This document shows positions 56,805 through 64,000 of a stretch of DNA of 64,000 nt, in pieces. The stretch is taken from the NCBI GenBank assembly GCA_017481825.1, contig JAFUOR010000008.1, forward strand, positions 1-64,000, given 5' to 3'. Within the stretch, counting starts at the first letter, position 1. Every line of letters begins with the position of its first letter. Source of the DNA: Clostridia bacterium. Its GTDB lineage: Bacteria; Bacillota; Clostridia; Christensenellales; Aristaeellaceae. The notes beneath the pieces were generated by a model. The model did no database searches, had not been told where the DNA came from, and saw only the letters and a list, made by a program, of their open reading frames with translations. The position numbers and the translations under genes are program-made.

Positions 56805-58259
56805 ATGGAAGAAAAATTGATGCGCCTTGACGCAGAGGCAGCCTTCGCGGGCTGCGAGCGGCTCTGGCAGGACGGTGCCTCCCGGGAAAACATCCGCCGG
56901 ATGTTTGAGGAAGCCTATGCCGGCTTCGGCGCCCGGGTGATGGTTCTGGACGACGATCCCACGGGCGTGCAGACGGTTCATGACATCAGCGTCGTGACCT
57001 CCTGGGATGAGGAGACACTGGCCCGGGTGCTTGCCACCGGGGAGAGGCTCTTCTTCGTGCTGACCAACTCCCGCAGCTTCTCCGCGGAAAAGACGGTCGA
57101 GGTACACCGGGAGATCGCCTGCAACGCGATGGCGGCTGCCCGCCGGGCGGGGGTGCAGCTGATGATCATCTCCCGGGGCGATTCGACCCTGCGCGGCCAT
57201 TATCCCCTGGAAACCCAGGTGCTGCGCGACACCCTCGAAGGCGAGGGCATGCCCGCCTTTGCAGGCGAGGTGCTCTGCCCCTTCTTCAAGGAGGGCGGCC
57301 GCTTTACCATCGGCGGCGTGCATTATGTCCGGGAGGGGGACAAGCTGACCCCCGCGGCCCAGACGGAATTTGCAAAGGACAAAACCTTCGGCTACAGCCA
57401 TTCCACGCTGAAGGAATACATTCAGGAAAAATCTGCGGGCGCTGCGGCGGCTGAGCAGATCGTTACCATCACCCTGGAGGAGCTGCGCAGCCTGGATTTT
57501 GCTGCCATTGAGCAGAAGCTCCTGGGGATGACCGGCTACCACTATGTTGCGGCGGACGCCATCGAGGAGGCCGACGTGCAGGCCCTGGCCACCGTGCTGA
57601 TGCGCCTGGCTGCCCGGGGCAGGAATTATCTGATCCGCAGTGCAGCCGCCGTACCCAAGGTATTCGGCAATGTGCCGGATCGTCCGCTGCTCAGCCGGGA
57701 GGAAATGATCAGCCCGGACAGCCAGGTCGGCGGAATGGTGCTGGTGGGCTCCCATGTCAAAAAGACCACGGATCAGCTGAATTGCCTCCGGGAATCCGGA
57801 GTGCCGCTGACCTTCATTGAGTTCCGCGTGGACGGCTGGCAGACGCCGGGCGGTCTGGCGGAAGAGACCCGCAGAACCGTTGCCCTGGCTGAGGAAGCCA
57901 TGCGGGCGGGCCGGACGGCGGTGGTGTATACCAGCCGCCAGCTGGTGCTGCCCAGGGACGCTTCTCCCGAGGAGCTGCTGGCGATCTCCGTGCGCATCTC
58001 CGAGGCGGTGACGAACGTGGTCGGCTGCCTGTCCTTCCGCCCCCGCTTCCTGATTGCCAAAGGCGGCATCACCTCCAGCGATGTGGGCACCAAGGCCCTG
58101 CGGGTGAAGCAGGCCCGCGTGCTCGGGCAGGCCCAGCCTGGCATTCCTGTCTGGCAGACTGGCGGGGAGAGCCTCTTCCCGGGTCTGAGCTACATCATTT
58201 TCCCCGGTAATGTGGGCAGCGAAACCACCCTGCGGACCATCGTGGAGGCGCTGGCCTGA
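56805..58259 (+). CDS. Four-carbon acid sugar kinase family protein (DUF1537)
   Basis: A 484-residue two-domain kinase. The N-terminal substrate domain has VLDDDPTGVQTVHD and SRGDSTLRGHYP; the C-terminal nucleotide domain has AKGGITSSDVGTKALRV, GQAQPGIPVW and FPGNVGSETTL. Described members phosphorylate D/L-threonate, D-erythronate, 2-oxo-tetronate or 3-oxo-isoapionate. None of the usual partner genes (PdxA2, OtnI, tetronate dehydrogenases) is adjacent; instead a BKACE gene follows after 22 bases. That points to a 3-keto acid sugar as substrate. CGGAGG precedes the ATG. Confidence 0.88.
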   Translation: MEEKLMRLDAEAAFAGCERLWQDGASRENIRRMFEEAYAGFGARVMVLDDDPTGVQTVHDISVVTSWDEETLARVLATGERLFFVLTNSRSFSAEKTVEVHREIACNAMAAARRAGVQLMIISRGDSTLRGHYPLETQVLRDTLEGEGMPAFAGEVLCPFFKEGGRFTIGGVHYVREGDKLTPAAQTEFAKDKTFGYSHSTLKEYIQEKSAGAAAAEQIVTITLEELRSLDFAAIEQKLLGMTGYHYVAADAIEEADVQALATVLMRLAARGRNYLIRSAAAVPKVFGNVPDRPLLSREEMISPDSQVGGMVLVGSHVKKTTDQLNCLRESGVPLTFIEFRVDGWQTPGGLAEETRRTVALAEEAMRAGRTAVVYTSRQLVLPRDASPEELLAISVRISEAVTNVVGCLSFRPRFLIAKGGITSSDVGTKALRVKQARVLGQAQPGIPVWQTGGESLFPGLSYIIFPGNVGSETTLRTIVEALA

Positions 58260-58281
58260 TCGAATATAAGGATGTGATCGT

Positions 58282-59091
58282 ATGGCAAGAAAGGTCATCA
58301 TTTCCCTTGCGCCGGTCGCGGCGGGAACGCCGGTTGACAAGATCGCCCTGGCGGAGGACGTCCGCCTGAGCGTGGAAAAGGGCGCCGGCATGTGCCATCT
58401 ACACTGCCGCATGCCCGACGGCTCCCTGACGCCGGATACGACGGATTTCATCGCCACCTTTGAGGAAATCCTTGCCCGGACGGATGTGCTGGTGCAGGCT
58501 TCCACCGGCGGCGTATCCAGCATGTCCATCCAGGAGCGCTGCAATCCGCTGGATTACTGGCGCGTGGAGAGCGCCTCCCTCAACGGCGGCAGCACCAACC
58601 TCAACGGCGCCGTATACATCAACACCGACGCGGATATCGACTACTGCGCCATGCGTTCCTATGAGCGCGGCATCATCCCGGAGGTCGAGGTATTCGACAT
58701 CGGCATGATCTACAATGTTGAGCGCAGCGCGCAGAAGCAGCCCTACCGCCGGCCGATTTTCTACAATCTCGTCTTCGGCCACAAGGGCGGCATGCAGCCG
58801 GACATCACCTGCCTGCAGGCCTTCCGCAGCGCCGTGCCCCAGGACGCCAGGTGGGGTGTGACCCACTATGGCCGCGACAACTGGGAATTCCTTGCGGCGG
58901 CCATTGCCATGGGCGCGAGCGTGGTTCGCATCGGCTTTGAGGACAGCGCTTACCTGGCCGACGGCGTGAAGGCTCAGTATAATCATCAGCTGGTGGAACG
59001 GCTTGTGACGCTGATCCGCGCCATGGGTCTGGAGCCCGCCACGCCCGATGAAGCCCGCCGGATGATGGGCACCCTCCCCAGAACGAAATAA
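58282..59091 (+). CDS. BKACE-family (DUF849) beta-keto acid cleavage enzyme
   Basis: A 269-residue TIM-barrel enzyme. BKACE proteins condense a beta-keto acid with acetyl-CoA and cleave it to acetoacetate plus a new CoA ester, using a zinc site. Zinc ligands HxH are in CHLHCRMPDG, followed by STGGV and late-barrel GASVVRIGFED. Length fits the family. As last gene of the long operon and partner of the DUF1537 kinase, it may cleave a keto sugar acid; no such BKACE substrate is established to my knowledge. AAGGATG is the weak ribosome site. A strong terminator follows. Confidence 0.87.
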   Translation: MARKVIISLAPVAAGTPVDKIALAEDVRLSVEKGAGMCHLHCRMPDGSLTPDTTDFIATFEEILARTDVLVQASTGGVSSMSIQERCNPLDYWRVESASLNGGSTNLNGAVYINTDADIDYCAMRSYERGIIPEVEVFDIGMIYNVERSAQKQPYRRPIFYNLVFGHKGGMQPDITCLQAFRSAVPQDARWGVTHYGRDNWEFLAAAIAMGASVVRIGFEDSAYLADGVKAQYNHQLVERLVTLIRAMGLEPATPDEARRMMGTLPRTK

Positions 59092-59097
59092 AGCAGC

Positions 59098-59134
59098 AGC
59101 TCCCCCGGCCTTGACTTACAAGACCGGGGGAGCT
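59098..59134. terminator. Bidirectional terminator at the end of the plus-strand operon
   Basis: AGCTCCCCCGG (59098-59108) and CCGGGGGAGCT (59124-59134) are perfect inverted repeats, followed by CTTTAT. It separates the BKACE gene from the convergent propeller gene. Confidence 0.88.
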
Positions 59135-59136
59135 CT

Positions 59137-60933
59137 TTATGATTCGCTTGCTGCCGTAAAGGTCAGCAGGCTGATTTTTGTCAGGGGAGAGGGCTCCTCG
59201 GAATGGGGGAGTACCTGCTCCTTCCGGCCGTATTTGCCGACGGTATTGAGATCGGCATAGGGGATCTGCTGCATTTCCTTTGTGGCAATGCTCACTCGGG
59301 AGATGCTCTCCACGCTGGCGCTGAAGGCGTGGCGGCTTTCCCGGCCCTCATGACGCAGGGTGAAGGTGCTCCGATAACAATCAAAGGCAATGCGCAGGGT
59401 ATATTCCCTGCCGGGAGTATAGGGGCTGAAGCGCTCCGTCCGCCCGCCCTGACGGACATACATCCACCCGTCTGCGCGGAAGGCGATCAGCACCGGCACG
59501 CGGCCGGAGTCATCCTGAAGCTCAATGGCTGCGGAGCCGCTTTCGCTGACCTGATCGACCCGGAGCTGCAATGTGATTTCCCCCCGTTCTTCCGGGCGGA
59601 TCATCCGTTCCGCCTGGGCGCGGTCACAGGGCTCTGTGTCGCAGAGCTGCAGCGCGCCCCCGCTCATCCGCACCTTCGCCCAGAGGGGAGAGTAGATATT
59701 CCACCGCTGCGGCAGGGAGGTCATGCAGCGGAAGTCCTCCTGCACGGGGCCTGTTTCGCTGCTGCCGACGGGCACCGGGATCCGGCTGATCCAGATATCC
59801 TCCTTGTTGTTGCTGTAGGTGAGCCAGACGTCGCCGTCGGGGGACTGGGGGTTGCGCTCGCAGATGCCCCGCATATACTGGGGGCCTAGGTTCTTGTCCG
59901 TTCCGCCGTAGCGCAGCGGCCCCATATAGCCGGTCACGGCCCGCATGTGATCATAAACATGCCCGTCGTCGCCCGTCACGATGGCGATGGGCCACCGGTG
60001 CTGCCCATCGGTGGTGGGATTGTACATCAGGGCAAAGCGGCCGTCCGAGGTGCGCTGGCCCCATACCTTCCCGGTGGAGGTGCGGAGGGTTGGATTGGCG
60101 GTGAGGCTGCTCCAGGTTCTGCCGTTGTCGCGGGAGACGGCGGTGAGGCCATGCTTATGCACGCCGATGATCTCCTGCGCCCCAGTGGTGTAGAAGGAGA
60201 GGGCCTTGCCTCCCTTGTCCGGGAAGAGCGATGCATCGAAGCGCTGCTCCTCGTACATCTGGCGTACAACGGCCCCGTCCTGCAGGAGTGCGTCGCAGGC
60301 GGCGATCAGCTCCGCGTCGCTGCTTTCCTGATAATAGGGGAAATTCGGCGTGTTCTCCCGGGTGTATCCGGCGGGCGTATTGTAGAGGAGGAAATGGATG
60401 TCCCCCCATGAGCCGTCCGGGAAAATCCGGCGGACGGCGCGGCCCACGCCCCAGCCGTCGCAGGGCATGCTCCGGCGGCGGTCATGGACAATGCCGTAGA
60501 AGGACAGGGCCAGCAGCACGCCGTTGGGCGCACAGTAGAACCCCATGCGCTGATGGGGCACCGTGAGGATGGGGTCTGTCAGCAGGGGCGTGCGGGGGCC
60601 CTTGTATTGCGAGGTGGGCACCTCAATCGTGGGGAAAATCACCTGGGGGAAGCTCCAGTCCATACCATTTTCGCTGGTGGTCAGCAGCGAATGTCCCGGC
60701 ACCTCATGCTCGTCCACAGGATTGGACAGATATTCCAGATAGAACCTGCCGTGATACCAGGCCAGCATGGGTGCGTGGTTGTAGGTCCAGCCGGAGCCGT
60801 CCGCCCATTCCGGGTGGGCGCGGTTGGCTCGAAGCACCTGGAAGCTCTTCACGCCCATGGCATGGGGCAGTCCGCCGTCCTGAAAGCGGATATCCGCGTG
60901 CCGGCGGTCCTTCACCAGGATCTGATCGGCCAT
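59137..60933 (-). CDS. Sialidase-fold beta-propeller protein with C-terminal lectin-like domain
   Basis: A 598-residue protein without signal peptide. Residues about 40-430 form a BNR/sialidase-like propeller with Asp-box-like strands (SENGMDWSFPQ, SRDNGRTWSSL) and WVTYSNNKEDIWI near its end. The last 170 residues look like a concanavalin-type sandwich (ITLQLRVDQVSESGSAAIEL...). Possible functions are a hydrolase for a keto-sugar acid, a rhamnosyl-glucuronate lyase or hydrolase, or a trans-sialidase-like enzyme; the arginine triad of sialidases is not clear. It has its own promoter and ends at a shared terminator. Confidence 0.7.
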   Translation of the reverse strand: MADQILVKDRRHADIRFQDGGLPHAMGVKSFQVLRANRAHPEWADGSGWTYNHAPMLAWYHGRFYLEYLSNPVDEHEVPGHSLLTTSENGMDWSFPQVIFPTIEVPTSQYKGPRTPLLTDPILTVPHQRMGFYCAPNGVLLALSFYGIVHDRRRSMPCDGWGVGRAVRRIFPDGSWGDIHFLLYNTPAGYTRENTPNFPYYQESSDAELIAACDALLQDGAVVRQMYEEQRFDASLFPDKGGKALSFYTTGAQEIIGVHKHGLTAVSRDNGRTWSSLTANPTLRTSTGKVWGQRTSDGRFALMYNPTTDGQHRWPIAIVTGDDGHVYDHMRAVTGYMGPLRYGGTDKNLGPQYMRGICERNPQSPDGDVWLTYSNNKEDIWISRIPVPVGSSETGPVQEDFRCMTSLPQRWNIYSPLWAKVRMSGGALQLCDTEPCDRAQAERMIRPEERGEITLQLRVDQVSESGSAAIELQDDSGRVPVLIAFRADGWMYVRQGGRTERFSPYTPGREYTLRIAFDCYRSTFTLRHEGRESRHAFSASVESISRVSIATKEMQQIPYADLNTVGKYGRKEQVLPHSEEPSPLTKISLLTFTAASES

Positions 60934-60968
60934 GGTTCGGCCTCCTTTCGCCTTCTGTTCTGATGTTC

Positions 60969-60997
60969 AGTATACCATGCCGGCGGGAGCCCTGCAA
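60969..60997 (-). promoter_or_regulatory. Promoter of the propeller gene
   Basis: Minus strand: -35 TTGCAG (60992-60997), 17-base spacer, -10 TATACT (60969-60974), 35 bases before the start codon; GGAGG lies between. Confidence 0.8.
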
Positions 60998-61047
60998 GGA
61001 TTTTCCTCGTGGAGGCGGCGGAGCTATGATAAAATGGGAACAACAAA

Positions 61048-61420
61048 TCAAGCGAGGGTATCATAGGGCTTGCCGATGTCTGCTGTGCCGGTGCGGAGTA
61101 TCTGCTCGATGATCGAATCGTCGATCTTCACGCCGAAGCTGTCCATGACGGCGTTCCGCGCGACGATGACGCGCTGGTTTACACCCTGCTTCTCCGTCCA
61201 ACTGCGGGTACACGGTGCAGCCGACGAAATGGACACGATATTCCTTGTCGGCGAAGCGGTAATGAATGTCCGTCTTGCGCATGAGATAAACGCGGAAGCT
61301 CTCGCGTTGGCTGCGCACCCAGGTCATGGGCAGACTGATGACAAGGTGCACATCGGCACGGGTGAGACCGACAAGGCTCAGTTCACGGGCGACGGCCATG
61401 AGGGTCAGGATGTAGAAAAC
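61048..61420 (-). pseudogene. ParM/StbA plasmid-segregation relic
   Basis: Two frames of one actin-like ParM/StbA protein. The first (from about 61420) reads VFYILTLMAVAREL and LTRADVHLVISLPMTWV through HFVGCTVYPQ; the second (from about 61200 to 61048) reads WTEKQGVNQRVIVARNAVMD, FGVKIDDSIIEQIL. About 50 residues between them (the nucleotide-binding phosphate-2 block) are deleted and the frame shifts. N- and C-terminal ends are missing too. Such ParM genes belong to plasmids and integrative elements of Bacillota, so this is mobile-element debris. Confidence 0.8.
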
Positions 61421-61457
61421 TTAACAAATAGATAAATTCACCCTTGACAAATCTCTT

Positions 61458-61483
61458 CCCCGGAAGCCAATTTGCTTCCGGGG
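61458..61483 (-). terminator. Terminator of the fucI operon
   Basis: CCCCGGAAGC (61458-61467) and GCTTCCGGGG (61474-61483) are perfect inverted repeats with a six-base loop, 32 bases after the fucI stop on the minus strand; the U-tail is modest. Confidence 0.75.
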
Positions 61484-61514
61484 ATGCTCGTGCATATCCA
61501 ATGTTGTAGTACCC

Positions 61515-63287
61515 TTACAGCTTGCCGTACAGCGGGCCGTAGTGCTTGCAGGCAGCGTAATCCGCAGCCTGGGTGTCCTGGGTGCCAAAGGCCGCCCAGG
61601 AGTGAGGACGGTACACCTTGTCCGCCGGGATGTTGTGCATCGTTACCGGGATGCGCAGCATGGACGCCAGGGTAATCAGATCCGCGCCGACATGGCCATA
61701 GACCGTCACGCCGTGGTTGGCGCCCCAGTTGGCCATCACGGAGTACACATCCTTGAAGGCGCCTTCACCGGTGAGGTTGGGCACGAACCAGGTGGTGGGC
61801 CAGGTGGGGTCGGTGCGCAGGTCGAGGGGCGCATGGACTTCATCGGGCAGCGTAGCGGTGGTGCCCTCGGCGATCTGCAGGCAGGGGCCCACGCCCTCCA
61901 CGATGTTCAGGCGCAGCATGGTAACGGGCATTTCCGCCTGGGTCTTGAAGTGGCTGGAGAATCCGCCGCCGCGGAAGTACTGGTAGTTCGCGCGGCACCA
62001 GTCGGTGGCCTTCAGGCAGGCGTCGATGTTCTCCTGGGTCATCTCCCAGAAGGGCTTCATCTTGCCGTCGGCAGCGCCGGTGCAGTCCAGAGCCGTCGCG
62101 CCGGAGTTGATCAGGTGGATGAAGCCGTCCTTGGATACACCTTCGGGCTTCCAGCCCGTGACGCGTTCGACCGCCTCGGGGCTCCAGTAGGTGCGCACGT
62201 CGTGGAAGCAAGGCGCGGTGTTGGTCACCAGCGTACCCAGCAGCATGGACAGGCCGTTGAGCGTATCGTTCTCGGTGGCAAAGGCGGTGGGCTGACGGGC
62301 ACCGTTCCAGTCGAAGGTGGAGGCCATGATCGCCTCGGTGAAGTCGCCGTTGGGCAGCCAGTCCGTCCACTGACGCTGTCCCTGGAAGCCGCCGACCACC
62401 GCATTGCGGCCCAGCGCCTCCTCATGCCAGCCCATTTCGTCCAGCTTGGGATTGCCGAACATCAGGTCACGGACGATGACGGAGAACTTGGCGATGAACT
62501 CCCAGTCCTTGTCGGGGTCAATCACCTTCGACTTGGTGATGATCTCAATGAAATCCTTGCCGGCGTTGCAGTCGAAGCCTTCCTGGCAGTTCTGCTTGAT
62601 CCAGGCGAGCGCCTTCTCATATTCTTCCTTGTCATAGATTGCGAGGGTCATGCGGCGCAGGATCTCGGTCATGTCCACCCACTCGGCACGCAGACCGAAG
62701 TACTTCTGCATGACCTGCGTATCGCAGAACGCACCCATAATGCCCATCGATACGCCACCGATATTCAGGTAAGCCTTGTTCTTCATCCAGCCAACAGCAA
62801 TCGCGCCCTTGGCAAAGCGCAGGATCTTCTCCGCCACGTCAGCAGGGATGGTGCGATCGCCCATGTCCTGCACGTCATGGCCGTAGATGGAGAACGCCGG
62901 CAGCCCCTTCTGGGCGTAGGCAGCCAGCACCGCCGCCAGATACACCGCGCCGGGACGCTCGGTGCCGTTGAAACCCCACACAGCCTTGATGGTCGTGGGG
63001 TTCATATCGAAGGTCTCCATGCCGTAGCACCAGCAGGGGGTGACGGTCAGCGTCGCCACCACGTTCTGGGTGGAGAAGAACTCCTCGCACTTGGCGGCTT
63101 CCGCGCCGCCGCCGATGGTGCAGGGGCTGATGACGACCTGCACAGGTGTGCCGTCAGGGTAGCGCAGGGTTTCCATCAGAGCCTTGGCCGCGTGGGCCAG
63201 ACCCATGGTCTGTTCTTCGAGGCCTTCGCGGATGCCGCCCCAGCGGCCGTCAATGGTGGGTCGGATGCCAATCTTGGGATAAAGCAT
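61515..63287 (-). CDS. fucI: L-fucose isomerase
   Basis: FucI converts L-fucose to L-fuculose (also D-arabinose to D-ribulose) in the cytoplasm with Mn2+. The 590-residue length is that of classical FucI. Characteristic stretches are [19 protein letters not shown] at the N-terminus, [27 protein letters not shown], and the C-terminal [19 protein letters not shown] and [13 protein letters not shown] with the metal/substrate-site His. It lies three bases after the aldolase gene, with GGAGGAATAAACC before the ATG. It pairs with the GH29 fucosidase upstream in the locus. Confidence 0.95.
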   Translation of the reverse strand: MLYPKIGIRPTIDGRWGGIREGLEEQTMGLAHAAKALMETLRYPDGTPVQVVISPCTIGGGAEAAKCEEFFSTQNVVATLTVTPCWCYGMETFDMNPTTIKAVWGFNGTERPGAVYLAAVLAAYAQKGLPAFSIYGHDVQDMGDRTIPADVAEKILRFAKGAIAVGWMKNKAYLNIGGVSMGIMGAFCDTQVMQKYFGLRAEWVDMTEILRRMTLAIYDKEEYEKALAWIKQNCQEGFDCNAGKDFIEIITKSKVIDPDKDWEFIAKFSVIVRDLMFGNPKLDEMGWHEEALGRNAVVGGFQGQRQWTDWLPNGDFTEAIMASTFDWNGARQPTAFATENDTLNGLSMLLGTLVTNTAPCFHDVRTYWSPEAVERVTGWKPEGVSKDGFIHLINSGATALDCTGAADGKMKPFWEMTQENIDACLKATDWCRANYQYFRGGGFSSHFKTQAEMPVTMLRLNIVEGVGPCLQIAEGTTATLPDEVHAPLDLRTDPTWPTTWFVPNLTGEGAFKDVYSVMANWGANHGVTVYGHVGADLITLASMLRIPVTMHNIPADKVYRPHSWAAFGTQDTQAADYAACKHYGPLYGKL

Positions 63288-63290
63288 GGT

Positions 63291-63980
63291 TTATTCCTCC
63301 TCCGAATATTTCTTGTAGCCGGGATGCTTGCCGGTGACATGGTAGTAATTCTCCCGCAGGTCGAGCAGCTTGTCAATTTGCGGCTTGGGGATCTCCTGTG
63401 CGCCGCCCAGCAGATGGGCGGTCAGGCTGATTTTCGCGAACAGCTCCAGCGTCTCCATGCGGTAATAAGCGGTGATCAGGTCGCAGCCCACGGTCAACGC
63501 GCCGTGATTCTGCAGCAGCAGCACGTCATGCTCCTTGAGGTAGGGCGCGATGGCTTCCGGCACCTCGTACGTGGAGGGCGTGCCATAGGGCGTCACCGGG
63601 ATGGAGCCGATCATGATGACCGTCTCGATCATGCTGTACTGATCCAGCGGTTTGTTGGCCACGGCATAGCCCGTCGCCGTCGGCGGATGGGCATGCACCA
63701 CAGCGCCTACATCATCCCGCTCCTCGTAGCAGCGCATGTGCATCTTCATTTCGCTGCTGGGCTTGTAACCGGCGGGGCCCTCGACCACGTTCATGTCCTT
63801 GTCCACGCGGATGAGCTTATCCGGCGTGATGAAGGATTTGCTGATGCCGCTGGGGGTGATCCACCAGGTGCCGTCGTCCATTTTGACGGAGACATTGCCG
63901 TCGTTGGCGGCGACCCAGCCAAGCTGCCACATCTTGTGGCATACATCGCAGATTTGTTCCTTCACCTGCTGTGTATCCAT
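63291..63980 (-). CDS. Class II aldolase/adducin family, L-fuculose-phosphate aldolase-like
   Basis: A 229-residue zinc aldolase. It would cleave L-fuculose 1-phosphate to dihydroxyacetone phosphate plus L-lactaldehyde. Motifs: ANDGNVSVK and TPSGISKSF (phosphate binding), the zinc ligands in AVVHAHPPTA and LLLQNHGALTVG, and Glu in SSEMKMH. Related rhamnulose-phosphate aldolase or ribulose-phosphate epimerase activity cannot be fully excluded, but pairing with fucI supports fuculose. ATG 63980 is preferred since AGGAGG lies eight bases upstream; ATG 63986 is only two bases from it. No fuculokinase gene is adjacent; it may lie beyond the window. Confidence 0.85.
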   Translation of the reverse strand: MDTQQVKEQICDVCHKMWQLGWVAANDGNVSVKMDDGTWWITPSGISKSFITPDKLIRVDKDMNVVEGPAGYKPSSEMKMHMRCYEERDDVGAVVHAHPPTATGYAVANKPLDQYSMIETVIMIGSIPVTPYGTPSTYEVPEAIAPYLKEHDVLLLQNHGALTVGCDLITAYYRMETLELFAKISLTAHLLGGAQEIPKPQIDKLLDLRENYYHVTGKHPGYKKYSEEE

Positions 63981-64000
63981 CGTCATAACCTCCTGTGTGC

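Noticed and set aside
54816..58544. A 1242-residue open frame antisense to the GH127 and DUF1537 genes
   Set aside because: It spans three well-supported plus-strand genes and lacks any recognisable domain or start signal.

Overview
The window looks like one chromosomal contig of a high-GC Gram-positive gut-type bacterium (Bacillota, most likely class Clostridia). Reasons: an LPXTG-like sorted pilin/adhesin, a secA-prfB gene pair, strong AGGAGG-type ribosome sites, TTGnnn-N17-TATAAT promoters often with an extended TGn, low-complexity PG_binding_1 lipoproteins, CUT1-type sugar ABC importers and many plant-glycan hydrolases. The species cannot be named from sequence alone.

Positions 1-21.9 kb are housekeeping and envelope genes. 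In order: the 3' part of a repeat-rich surface protein; uvrA (minus strand); a glycosyltransferase plus a two-component polysaccharide ABC exporter; an Mrp/NBP35 ATPase; a secreted protein; a six-repeat peptidoglycan-binding lipoprotein; a secreted transglutaminase; secA; prfB; a TIGR01906-type membrane protein; tsaD; and two small GtrA-like membrane proteins.

Positions 21.9-26.4 kb are a mobile-element scar. It holds a truncated XRE regulator, an AT-rich stretch, an IS3-family remnant whose transposase is fused to foreign sequence, an oriT-like inverted repeat, a MobA/MobL relaxase broken by one in-frame stop, and a serine resolvase truncated exactly where it abuts the 5' fragment of a glycoside hydrolase gene on the other strand. 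A ParM/StbA relic at 61.0-61.4 kb and an XRE relic at 2.7 kb are further debris.

Positions 26.5-64 kb form a large plant-glycan utilisation locus. On the minus strand lie a LacI regulator and an operon of a GH106-like enzyme, a five-bladed-propeller glycosidase, a GH140-like (DUF4038, apiosidase-type) enzyme and a UroD/MtaA-like protein. Divergent from them run two ABC permeases, a solute-binding protein, then an esterase, GH29, GH2, GH42 and GH78 enzymes, a fucose/arabinose-isomerase-like protein, split transketolase A and B, an FGGY kinase, a class II bisphosphate aldolase, an Asp/Glu-racemase-like protein, GH127, a four-carbon acid-sugar kinase (DUF1537) and a BKACE (DUF849) enzyme. A sialidase-fold protein, fucI and a fuculose-phosphate-aldolase-like gene follow on the minus strand.

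The main interpretation is that the locus feeds on rhamnose-, fucose-, arabinose-, galactose- and probably apiose-bearing plant glycans, such as rhamnogalacturonan II side chains or apiosides. The isomerase / split transketolase / FGGY kinase block next to a GH140-like gene matches the logic of non-oxidative D-apiose catabolism. The DUF1537-kinase plus BKACE plus racemase-like block is an unusual combination that may be an undescribed route for a branched or 3-keto sugar acid. These functional assignments are inference from family and context.
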